Source: Vicia villosa (Eukaryota; Streptophyta; Magnoliopsida; Fabales; Fabaceae). From it: a stretch of 64,000 nt of DNA. Position numbers and translations under genes: made by a program. Below the pieces are notes generated by a model, which searched no databases, was not told where the DNA came from, and worked only from the letters and a program-made list of their open reading frames with translations. The stretch lies in assembly GCF_029867415.1 (NCBI RefSeq), contig NW_026706183.1:124001-188000 (forward strand). Reading direction: 5' to 3'. Below, one piece after another: positions 34,468 through 43,369 of the stretch (its first letter is position 1; every line of letters starts with the position of its first letter).

Positions 34468-34983
34468 CTGAAGAATAAAACATCAAAATCATGAGAATAG
34501 TTTTTCCATATTAACGACTGCCCACAGCACGTCATCCACCAACCAAAAGTTCCACTGCAACAGAGCCTCTTGAAAGTTTCGGCCACCACTCCAATAGGAC
34601 AGGTCTAACACCGTCCACCGCTCCAATAGGATAGGTCTAATGCCGGCCACCGGAATAATGACCACGGTGAGGATAGATCTAACTCTGGGTTTGTGCTAGG
34701 GTCTGAAGGAAAAAGGAAGGAGAAAAGGGAAAACGCATGAGAGAAGAGAAAGGTTAAAAAGATATGAAAAATTGGAGAATGAAATCTGAGATTGAATAGT
34801 GTGATTTTTAATTTGGACTGATAAAAATAAAAAGATGACAAGTGGTGCATCTAATTAAAAAAGATGGTAAAGTGAAGGGTTAATTTGTTAATTACGTCTA
34901 AAGTGTAGTGTAAAAAAATTTAGAGGAAAAGGTATTTTCGGTAATTTGGCCAATGTTTAAGTAAATGCTTGATATAGTAGATA
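34468..34983. other. Sequence between the gene fragments and the Helitron start
   Basis: It contains a partial direct repeat (CACTCCAATAGGACAGGTCT and a second copy with CGCTCCAATAGGATAGGTCT, at about 34588 and 34619). No gene is supported; the ORF at 34605-34850 is low-complexity. Confidence 0.5.
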
Positions 34984-35725
34984 TCTATCATATAAGAAAG
35001 TTTAATGCTCTGGAAAAACTATTTTTGCCCTTCTTTTCTCACAGCTTGCCACATGGATGCTCTTAAAAACTTCCATTTCAATTGCTTCTGCCTTTCATTT
35101 TCGACCAATTATTATATTATTATTAAAGAATTCTATCACGTTTGTTATCTCTCTCTTTCACATAATCCATTTCATTTTTTCTCTCTCTTACTTTTCACAA
35201 TCTCTCTTTCTCTGAGTTCTCATATTTTTCTCAAATCCCTAACCCTAAAACTTCTTATTTCTTCTCCTTTCACATGCCTTTTGCTTCCTTCTTCCTTTTC
35301 CATCTCATTCTTCCTTCTCCCTCTTATTCTCCATTCTTCTTCTTCATTGTTATTTTTTGAGTATCATATAGGTTCGATTTTGATTTACTATTTGTTGTTT
35401 CACGTTTGGTGGTGTTGGCTCACGCAGAAGGAGGAATATTTGTCTGCGCGGTGCGTTTCTGATGATTTTTCGATGTTGGTTGCGGTGGAAGACGATTAAT
35501 ATTCTGAAAGAGGTTTGGTTTTAACTTTCTCTTTTTTTCTTGTGATGTTGTTTATATGTGCAAGTTTTTTTATAAGCTTTATTTAGTTGTGCAGATTTTA
35601 GAATTTCTTATTGTTGAATCATATTTTAGGATTTCTTCCTCTTCATGTAAGTATTAATAGGATGTATTTATTAGATACATCATTAGTGCTCAACTATAGT
35701 AATTATTTTTAATGATTTTGTTGTT

Positions 35726-35755
35726 AAGGTTTCAGATTTTGGCCTTGCAAGATAA
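35726..35755 (+). pseudogene. Protein kinase activation-loop fragment
   Basis: The frame KVSDFGLAR followed by TAA is the DFG-containing start of the activation segment seen in plant receptor-like kinases. Only nine residues are present, so the subfamily cannot be told and chance cannot be excluded. Its place beside two clearer gene fragments makes capture plausible. Confidence 0.4.
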
Positions 35756-35917
35756 TATTTACTAGGTATTTTGAGTGATGATAGATAATTTATTGGGTAT
35801 TTTGATGCTTAGTCATAAAATAATTTTTATCTCATTATGTCAACCAATTATTTTTTTTTAATATATGCAGTTAAAACTAATTATTTTTTAGTACTAATGA
35901 TATTTATATTGATAATG

Positions 35918-36005
35918 GTGCAGGGGGCTGGGCACACCGTACCGGAATATAACCTAAGGGAGGCAGTGGACTTTTACAGTAAAAATAGACCAACCAAAAT
36001 TATAA
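35918..36005 (+). pseudogene. Serine carboxypeptidase-like (SCPL) C-terminal exon fragment
   Basis: VQGAGHTVPEYNLREAVDFY matches the C-terminal region of SCPL enzymes, including the histidine of the catalytic triad (GAGHTVPEY). A GTGCAG before the coding segment could be a splice acceptor. The frame continues for a few non-matching residues (SKNRPTKIII) where the usual final segment has been lost. No other SCPL exon is present, so the Ser and Asp of the triad are missing. Confidence 0.75.
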
Positions 36006-36442
36006 TATATGTACAATAAACATATTAAATATAATATTTACTGTTTCATGATAATTGTTTCAGGTTTGAGAATGTTGTTTTTTGCAACTGAAAAAAGTGT
36101 GTTTATCAGCGTCTTCGATGCGTTGGAACTATTCAGATTGTTAATTTGTCATTTTAATCTTCATGTACTGGTTTTTTTGTCTTTTTCATCTTCTTTTATT
36201 TTGTGTTGTTTTAACTTTACTTGTGTTTTTCTATGTGATTTAGATGTTTATTAACCTTTACATAGAAACAGGTAAGTAATGTTTGTGGGTTAGGGTTCAG
36301 AACAGTAACATAGATATCAATTCATTGGGAAGTCTGTTTTAATTTTCTTCTTCATGTTTTGTTGGTTTAATATTAGAAAAACGATAATTTCCATCTATTT
36401 CATTGTATGCCTCAATTGAATATAATATCCTATAGTTAAGTG

Positions 36443-36715
36443 CAGAGAAAGTTGTCTCTATACTTGATGTCGAGACACAAGCATGCCAATATTCACTAAA
36501 GGTGGGTTAAAAAAGAAATTTAACGTCTCTTTTTCCTACTGTTTCCAAGAGGATGTTGATTTTACTGATTGAAGTATATTGCAGGGTCTCTCAAAGTTGG
36601 TATATTCTGTGTGTTGGGATCCATCTCGGAAATTCTTGGCATTTGTCAGCGTGAAGGACAATGTGTTCATGAGCTTAGAAACCGTGAGATTCTGTCCAGT
36701 TGAGCTTTAAAAGAC
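36443..36715 (+). pseudogene. LEUNIG-like WD40 co-repressor fragment
   Basis: Exon 1 (ending 36501) encodes EKVVSILDVETQACQYSLK. After a GTGGGT donor and TATTGCAG acceptor, exon 2 (from 36585) continues in phase with GLSKLVYSVCWDPSRKFLAF. This is the WD40 region of LEUNIG/LEUNIG_HOMOLOG transcriptional co-repressors, where SVCWDPSG-type motifs are diagnostic. Further on, the family's GECVHELS-like stretch is found only in another frame (EGQCVHELRN), so a frameshift lies near 36650. Only about one WD40 blade is present. Confidence 0.75.
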
Positions 36716-37125
36716 TCTCACGGTGAATAACGACAAGTTGAAGCTGATTGTGGAACTATTGTGTCCAAGGTTTTCCTTTCTTTTTACTCTTTACATGTGA
36801 ATGGTCTTTAACAAATTCTTTTCAAAATACTACTTATCTTTTGGGAATGATTGTTGTGAAAAGAAAGAACTCCTCTAGAATGTATCACTAGGTCTTATAC
36901 TCTTTAGGAATCTATATTTAGTTATTTGTTATTCTCGTTGTTTTTGGTACGGATAAGTGTGTTATTTTATTAATGTCTCATAGCAAGAGTTTGTAGACAG
37001 TTTATCAACAAATAAGATCTCTGGTGTTGATCCATCATTGACAATCCAATAGAATTAAATTGAAATGGCTTCTTTTTAAGCATTTCGTTTGATATCTGCT
37101 CTCTGTGTGCAATTCAGCGTCAATT

Positions 37126-37164
37126 GCTAGCCCACTTCTTTTTAAGCATTTCATATGGGCTAGC
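37126..37164. repeat. 9-bp stem hairpin GCTAGCCCA/TGGGCTAGC
   Basis: Perfect 9-base arms flank a 21-base loop. Part of the loop (CTTCTTTTTAAGCATTTC) repeats sequence at 37068. The element lies inside the putative Helitron; function is unknown. Confidence 0.7.
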
Positions 37165-37420
37165 CCACTTTGACAGCTCTACTTCGAGCCATGACATCAA
37201 AATCAGAACAAGAAGTGAAGAACTTTGTAGATTGTTTGTTGGTTTTCTTCACATTTGATATAGAAGCAGGATTAGACTCTGTGTCAGGAAAAGTTTGTCA
37301 AAAAAGATAGAAAAAATTGATTGAGAAACATTAAGTATTTTATGTTTACGGATAAATTTGTGTTTTTTACTGTGATACAGTGTTTGACAATTGTAGTCAA
37401 TTTATAATTCAATTAAGAAT

Positions 37421-37940
37421 TAAATACGTTTTTAGTCCCTATAAATATGCGACCCTGCATTTTTAGTCTCTATAAAATTTTCCTTCAATGAATGATCCTT
37501 CTAAAAAATTTATGCATGTAATTTCAGTTCCGGCTGTCAAACCAATGTGTATTTTAGAATGATTATTTTGCAGACAAATTCATAATGATTTAAAAAATCT
37601 CTAGAAAAAAAAGGAACTCAAAATTTAATTTTTAAGTAGAGATTTTCATCACTTTTATCATTATTTTTTAAAATTTGAAAAATTCATATTTAATTCTTCT
37701 CGTTTTGAAAAATTCTAAAACTTGGTAAATAAATATTTTACCGTATTCTAAACATATATAAAAAAAATTATTCAAAAATTTAAAAATTTAAGGGTAACTA
37801 AACAGTTTTTAAAATTTTAGAAAATAGTAGGGACAGAAATTGCATGCATAAAAATTTTAGAAGGACCATTCATTGAAGAAAAATTTTATAGGGACTAAAA
37901 ATGCAGGGTCGCATATTTATAGGGACTAAAAACGTATTTA
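37421..37940. mobile_element. Foldback/MULE-type MITE with about 108-bp terminal inverted repeats
   Basis: The left end TAAATACGTTTTTAGTCCCT, running on to about 37530, is matched in reverse by 37832-37940 with only a few mismatches. The AAAACGTATTTA terminus with GGGACTAAAAA words is typical of abundant legume non-autonomous elements. CAATTAA occurs on both sides within a few bases of the ends and might be part of a target duplication, but it is AT-rich. No coding capacity. It is nested in the putative Helitron. Confidence 0.8.
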
Positions 37941-38061
37941 TCCCTACAATTAATATGTATTATGTGTATTATCCAATGTCCATTCATAGTATAGATTTGT
38001 TCGGTTATTTATTTTCTATATTACATATTTAACGCTGAATGTAATTTATTTAATTATTATT

Positions 38062-38205
38062 TTTCAAGGATATCAGATATTTTTTTATACATTTAATTTT
38101 TTTTACGGGTACCAGACATTTTTCTTTATATTTAATTATTATTTTTTCACGGGTACCAGACATTTTTTTATACATTTAATTATTATTTTTTTACGGATAC
38201 CAAAT
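38062..38205. repeat. 44-bp minisatellite near the Helitron 3' end, about 3 copies
   Basis: CGGGTACCAGACATTTTT followed by a TTTAATTATTATTTTT-like stretch recurs at about 38106, 38150 and 38193, with a degenerate first copy near 38066. Minisatellites near the 3' terminus are common in Helitrons. Confidence 0.8.
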
Positions 38206-38403
38206 TTTTTTTTTGGCTTTATACCACCGGTTTAGTCCGGTTCGAGGACGAGTTCTGGTATTAAGTGGTTCAAAAATAAATGCGTGTCCTGTACGAGAAC
38301 TCGTGCGAATGCGCGGATTTGTTACTAGTAGTATGTAATAGATAATAGATAGTAGAAGGAGATTAAAGCCTAAATAATGTAATTTTCTATTATCAAAAAC
38401 AAT

Positions 38404-38447
38404 TTTCTCTTTAAACTTTTTGGAATTTCTCTTTAAACTTTTTGGAA
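38404..38447. repeat. 22-bp tandem duplication in the PPR gene leader
   Basis: TTTCTCTTTAAACTTTTTGG followed by AA occurs twice back to back at 38404 and 38426. It creates an in-frame upstream ATG at 38420 that extends the PPR reading frame by 43 codons with non-conserved sequence. Confidence 0.9.
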
Positions 38448-38548
38448 ACTTAAATTTTGAACAGCTTATCCCCAAGCCGCACTCCAACATCACCGGCAAA
38501 CTACCATCGTTCTCCTCGCGCATGTTAGATGTTTGTAATATTGTCTCA

Positions 38549-40819
38549 ATGAAACTCTCTCAACTTCATCCTCACCCTTTCCCTCGCATCTCAAACCCAC
38601 ACCACCATTCAACACCCCCCTTCACTTTCTCTATCTCTTTCTCTTCCAATTCTAACTTCAAATTCCCCACTCTTTGCACCACCCCTTCCTCCACAACACA
38701 CCACCCTCTCCCTCCCAATTTCACTTCCTCCCAGCTCCTCCACCTCCTCCGCAGCCAAAACGACCAACCCTCCTTCATACAAGCCTTTCAATCCGCCTCT
38801 AACCACCCCAATTTCAACCCCAATTCATCCTTTTACAATGAAATCCTTCTTCATCTTACCCAATCCTCCTCCTTTGATTCCATCACTACCGTTCTCAAAC
38901 AAATGAAATCTTCCGGTTTCATCCCAAATGCCAACACTTTTGCTACTCTCATCCATGGTTTTACCCACTTTCAAGAAATTGAGCAGGTGCTTCATATCAT
39001 GAAAAGTGAATTAGGGCTTAATTCAGATACCCAACTTTACAATCTGGCTCTGAATGCTCTTGTTGAGGATAACAAGCTTAAGTTAATAGAAATGCTGCAT
39101 TCTAAGATGGTATCTGAGGGTGTGCCTCTTGATGTTTCTACTTTTAATATTTTGATTAAGGCTTTGTGTAAAGCACATCAATTAAGGCCTGCAATTTTGA
39201 TGCTTGAGGATATGGCGAATCACGGTGGGTTGAAACCTAATGAGAAAACGTTCACCATTTTGATGCAGGGTTTTATTGAAGAGGGTGATTTGAATGGTGC
39301 TTTGAGGATAAGAAATCAAATGGCGGGGTATGGTTGTTTGTTAACACATGTTTCTGTGAATGTTTTGGTCAACGGTTTTAGCAAAGAAGGTCGCGTTGAG
39401 GAAGCTCTTAGATTCATCCATGGGGTTTCTGAGGAAGGGCTTTTACCTAATCAGGTTACTTATAATACTTTGGTGAAAGGGTTGTGTAGAAATGGAAATG
39501 TTAATGATGCTTTGAAAATTGTGGATTTTATGACTGAGAATGGGCTTGATCCTGATTTGTATACATATAACTCCTTGATATCTGGAATGTGTAGATCAGG
39601 TGAATTTGATAAGGCGAAAGAAATTTTGCAACAGATGATTTTGAGAGATTGCTCTCCAAATACTGTAACTTACAATACACTTATTAGTGCCTTGTGCAAG
39701 GAGAATGAAATTGAAGCTGCCACTGAACTTGTCCGGACTCTTGTTAGCAAGGGGATGTTGCCGGACGTTTGTACTTTTAATACTTTGATACAGGGTCTAT
39801 GCTTGACTAAGAAACGGGAGATTGCGGTGGAGCTGTTCGAGGACATGAAAAAGAATGGGTGTCAACCTGACGAGTTCACATACAGTATATTGATCGACAG
39901 TCTGTGTTCTGAAAGGAGGCTTAAAGAAGCATTGATGCTGTTGAAAGAAATGGAGTTGAATGGCTGTGCTAGGAATGTGGTGGTGTACAATACTTTGATT
40001 GATGGTTTGTGTAAAAGCAGAAGGGTTGAAGAAGCAGAGGAGATCTTTGATCAGATGGAACTTTTGGGGGTGTCTAGAAGTTCAGTAACATATAACACGC
40101 TTATTGATGGTCTTTGTAGAAACAAGAGAGTTGAAGAAGCTTCTCAACTTATGGATCAGATGATAATGGCAGGATTAAAGCCTGACAAGTTCACTTATAA
40201 TTCATTGCTTACGTATTTCTGCAGAGTTGGAAATATAGAGAAAGCAGCTGATATTGTGCAAACTATGAATTCTAATGGGTGTGAACCGGATATTGTTACC
40301 TATGGTACGCTTATTGGTGGATTATGTAAAGCTGGTAGAGGAGAGGTTGCAAGTAAGCTTCTTCGATCTGTCGAGATGAAAGGTATTATCTTGACCCCAC
40401 ATGCTTATAACCCTGTGATTCGATCCTTATTCATAAGGAAAAGACCAAAAGAAGGAATGAGGCTTTTCAGAGAAATGATAGAAAAGAGCAATCCACCGGA
40501 TGTTATAACATACAAGATTGTTTTCCGTGGGCTTTGTAATAGTGGAGGGCCAATACAAGAGGCTGTTGATTTTACCGTTGAGATGTTGGAGAAAGGAATA
40601 CTGCCAGAGTTTCAATCATTTGTGTTTTTGGCAGAAGGGCTTTGTTCTTTATCAATGGAGGACACTCTCATCCAACTCATCAATCTGGTGATGGAGAGAG
40701 CGAAATTGTCGGAAAGGGAATCCTCTATGATCAGAGGCTTTCTCAAGATCCGAAAGTTTAATGATGCCTTGGCCAATCTTGGTGGTATTTTGGATAGGCA
40801 AATGTCTAGAAGATATTGA
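38549..40819 (+). CDS. MEE40: Chloroplast-targeted P-class pentatricopeptide repeat protein, MEE40 (At3g53700) orthologue
   Basis: An intronless 756-residue protein, the size expected for MEE40 (about 754 aa). I chose ATG 38549 (MKLSQLHPHPFPRISN). In-frame ATGs at 38420 and 38522 would add 43 and 9 residues, the former from duplicated leader sequence. The Ser/Pro/Thr-rich N-terminus (about 60 residues) suits a plastid transit peptide. From about residue 100 to 700 come roughly 15 degenerate 35-residue PPR motifs with the P-class signature (VTYNTLIDGLC, PDVCTFNTLIQGLC, PDKFTYNSLLTYFC); no E, DYW or SMR domain follows. Segments such as LRPAILMLEDM and GEVASKLLRSVEMKGI closely match the Arabidopsis protein. 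PPR proteins bind organelle RNA sequence-specifically; MEE40 is needed for embryo development. No frameshift or stop. The Helitron 3' end lies 220 bp upstream of the start. Confidence 0.95.
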   Translation: MKLSQLHPHPFPRISNPHHHSTPPFTFSISFSSNSNFKFPTLCTTPSSTTHHPLPPNFTSSQLLHLLRSQNDQPSFIQAFQSASNHPNFNPNSSFYNEILLHLTQSSSFDSITTVLKQMKSSGFIPNANTFATLIHGFTHFQEIEQVLHIMKSELGLNSDTQLYNLALNALVEDNKLKLIEMLHSKMVSEGVPLDVSTFNILIKALCKAHQLRPAILMLEDMANHGGLKPNEKTFTILMQGFIEEGDLNGALRIRNQMAGYGCLLTHVSVNVLVNGFSKEGRVEEALRFIHGVSEEGLLPNQVTYNTLVKGLCRNGNVNDALKIVDFMTENGLDPDLYTYNSLISGMCRSGEFDKAKEILQQMILRDCSPNTVTYNTLISALCKENEIEAATELVRTLVSKGMLPDVCTFNTLIQGLCLTKKREIAVELFEDMKKNGCQPDEFTYSILIDSLCSERRLKEALMLLKEMELNGCARNVVVYNTLIDGLCKSRRVEEAEEIFDQMELLGVSRSSVTYNTLIDGLCRNKRVEEASQLMDQMIMAGLKPDKFTYNSLLTYFCRVGNIEKAADIVQTMNSNGCEPDIVTYGTLIGGLCKAGRGEVASKLLRSVEMKGIILTPHAYNPVIRSLFIRKRPKEGMRLFREMIEKSNPPDVITYKIVFRGLCNSGGPIQEAVDFTVEMLEKGILPEFQSFVFLAEGLCSLSMEDTLIQLINLVMERAKLSERESSMIRGFLKIRKFNDALANLGGILDRQMSRRY

Positions 40820-42231
40820 TTGAGTGGTGACAACTTTGTTGTGACTTGTATGTTGTAACTGTGCTTTGTGATGCCTTTTAATTGGAAAACACCACATTGC
40901 TTATAGAGGCTGCTGAAGAGTATGGTGGATTCAAAGTCTGGGCTCAAGGCTAATTACAGAATTGGAGTCAATACATTTCTGCACTAGTGGCCTTATGGCT
41001 CTTGCCACTTTTCTTCAGCCTGTAAGTTTCCTGTTTCAGGGAAAATGTGAACATGTAACCTGTAGTTGTAGACTTGTAGATGGCATTCCTATGAATGTTT
41101 TTCTTACTAAATGATTTAAAATATAGTAGAAAAGAGTCCATTTACTTTCTAGTTTTAACTTTTTCTTGTACCAACATGAGTTAGGGGATATATATAACCT
41201 TCAATTTCTACTTAAAATCTCAACCACTTAAACTGTTGCAAACTATTCTCTACGCCCAATATGTACTTATCGAACAGCCTTAAGAAATAAGATGGTCTTC
41301 TGTCGTTGATACCGTTTTGTTTTAATGGGGCTTGAATCATGCTTGTGATTAACATACTGCAATTTACCGAGAAGAATGAGATTTCTGCTGTTGTTTTTGT
41401 TTCCATACTTGCAATTGTGGCGATAGTAGTAGTAAGTTGGTGTGGGAAAGCAGGTATGCTAAGTTGATGTGGGAAAACGGGTATGCAACAATGAGCAGAG
41501 CATTTGCTGGTGTGCATGTATGGCTCTCTATGTAGATGGTGAAAGATCACACTTCATCTTCACATGGGTAAATTACAAACAATGAGCAGAGCATTTGCTG
41601 GTGTGCATGTATGGCTCTCTGTGAAGATGGTGAAAGATCACACTTTATCTTCACATGGGTAAATTACAAACGGACATGGATCCTCTCCGGTGACTTTACA
41701 ATTCACTAGAATCAGAACCACTGAAATTGATGTTGAAAATATCACAGGAAAATCTCACTGGAAATAATCCATTCATGTAAACTACATATGAAAGAATCTA
41801 TTTTCATGATATGAGAATCTTTTTACTTTCCTTATCCTTATGTATAAAGTAAACTATTTCCTGACTATAGTTGGATCTGTTTAGTGAAGAACAAAATTGA
41901 ACTCTCAAAATTGTAAGTAGCTGGAGCACTTGGGCTTACTGCACAATGGTGAGAAGTTTTTGGGAATTATCTAAGGCATCCTAAGATTTGCTACTACACT
42001 CTCAAGAAAAATAAAAAATACTCTTAAATTTCAGAGATGTATCTCTGGACACACTTCAAACACACGGTTCATTCGTTTTGAATCACGCCTCAATTTTATT
42101 TATACTAAAAATGCATTTTTGGAGTTTTAAAGACACTTCATAAATGCATTTTGAAAACCTACTGCTAACCAACCTATTGGATAACAATTGGATTGGAGTG
42201 TGTGATATGGGATGGAATCTGAGAATTTTAA
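40820..42231. other. 3' untranslated and downstream sequence of the PPR gene
   Basis: The first few hundred bases after the TGA are probably 3' UTR. Further on there is a 91-bp duplication (41490) and AT-rich DNA. CAGAGATGTATCTCTGG near 42036 resembles the AGATGCATCT words at 47936-48117 on the other side of the copia element. No gene is supported. Confidence 0.5.
41490..41672. repeat. 91-bp tandem duplication
   Basis: AATGAGCAGAGCATTTGCTG through to ATGGGTAAATTACAAAC starts at 41490 and 41581. Copies differ at a few sites (TATGTAGATGG against TGTGAAGATGG). Confidence 0.9.
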
Positions 42232-42630
42232 AATGTAAATGTTCATATATGGCATCGCTTAAATCATTCCATGATGCATGGTTGACAATAATTTACGTCA
42301 ATTTTGTTGAACTAATGTATATATGTTCTTGCAATTGTCACAATCTAAACTTATTTTATATGAACTAATGTATTTTCCTTCTGTTGTGAAAATGATGTCG
42401 GAATACAAAGAATAATCGGTGCAGTTCAACCAGTTCTTAATGTAAATGTCCATATATGACATCGCTTAAATCATTCCATGACGCATAGTTGACAATAATT
42501 TACGCCAATTTTGTTGAACTAATGTATATATGTTCTTGCAATTGTTACAATCTAAAGTTATTTTATATGAACTAAGGTATTTTCCTTCTATTTTGAAAAC
42601 GATGTCGGAATAATAAAGTATAATCGGTTT
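42232..42630. repeat. 207-bp direct duplication overlapping the copia LTR edge
   Basis: AATGTAAATGTTCATATATG followed by GCATCGCTTAAATCATTCCATG starts at 42232 and again at 42439. Copy 1 ends in TGAAAATGATGTCGGAATA plus an AATCGGT stretch (42389-42423), which is the terminal sequence of the copia LTR starting at 42594. The duplication therefore spans the host/LTR junction. Confidence 0.8.
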
Positions 42631-43037
42631 CTTTATTGGCAAGAAACCCACAAGGATAGAAAAGAGGGAAGCAAGAAGAACACAATGAAATTGGTTATAA
42701 ACTGTTATTCTTTACTTTCTCTTTGAAACAAGATTACAAGTGTTACAAATTAACAAATAACCTCTCTCAGCCTAATTAGGATTTACATTGTGCAATCATG
42801 GGAGTCTAGTATGTTATTTAGAATAAACTAACACACTAAACTAATGGACTTTTACATACAGACCCATTACACAAGCTAATTTAAATAATTGAGCATAACA
42901 AACAGGTCAAATTCGATATGCTAACAATCATAGCATACTTCAACTACAGCATGAGAACAGACTTCGACGACATGCTATGATCATGTCGAATTGTCAAACC
43001 CTTCGACCATACTAGAGTTCGATCCAATATCTAACGA
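42594..43037 (-). repeat. Copia 3' LTR
   Basis: This is 444 bp from TGAAAACGATGTCGG to a TATCTAACGA end next to the polypurine tract. It aligns throughout with the LTR at 47053-47523 (shared CTTTATTGGCAAGAAACC-like, GAAACAAGATTACAAGTG and AGACCCATTACACAAGC segments). Confidence 0.88.
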
Positions 43038-43369
43038 ATCTCCACCTTGGAACAAACTCTATAACATTAGGGAACAAACTAGCTTTCTTCATACATATTT
43101 ATCAACTGCATATAGTGGAAAAACTTGCTACTTGGCAAAGTCTTGGTGATCATATCAACATCATTGTGATCTGTCAAAAGCATCAGCATTTGGACTTTTC
43201 CACGCTCGATTACCCCTATGATGAAATGCAGCCTCACATTGATGTGTTTGATTCACTCATGATAGGCTAAATTATTCGACAAGTGTATTGCACTATGAAT
43301 ATCACATTTAATACTGATAACTCAACCTTGAAGTTTCAGCTCCTTAGTAAAACCTTCAAGCCACAATGT

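Larger units (their letters stand above)
34984..38328 (+). mobile_element. Probable non-autonomous Helitron with three captured gene fragments
   Basis: The proposed 5' end is TCTATCATATAAGAAAG preceded by A (34983). The proposed 3' end is a CTCGTGC/GCGCGGA imperfect hairpin at 38300-38316, then CTAG at 38325-38328 followed by T. This gives the A-T target arrangement and no target duplication, as expected of Helitrons. Inside, all on the plus strand, are remnants of a protein kinase (35726), a serine carboxypeptidase (35918) and a LEUNIG-like WD40 protein (36443-36715), plus a nested inverted-repeat element and a 44-bp minisatellite near the 3' end. Same-strand capture of unrelated gene pieces with introns is typical of plant Helitrons. 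No Rep/helicase is encoded. The 3' end is stronger than the 5' end. Confidence 0.6.

Noticed and set aside
35005..35499. 164-codon plus-strand ORF rich in Ser, Leu and Phe
   Set aside because: It is CT-rich low-complexity sequence that resembles a plant 5' leader, with no recognisable domain. It only reflects base composition.
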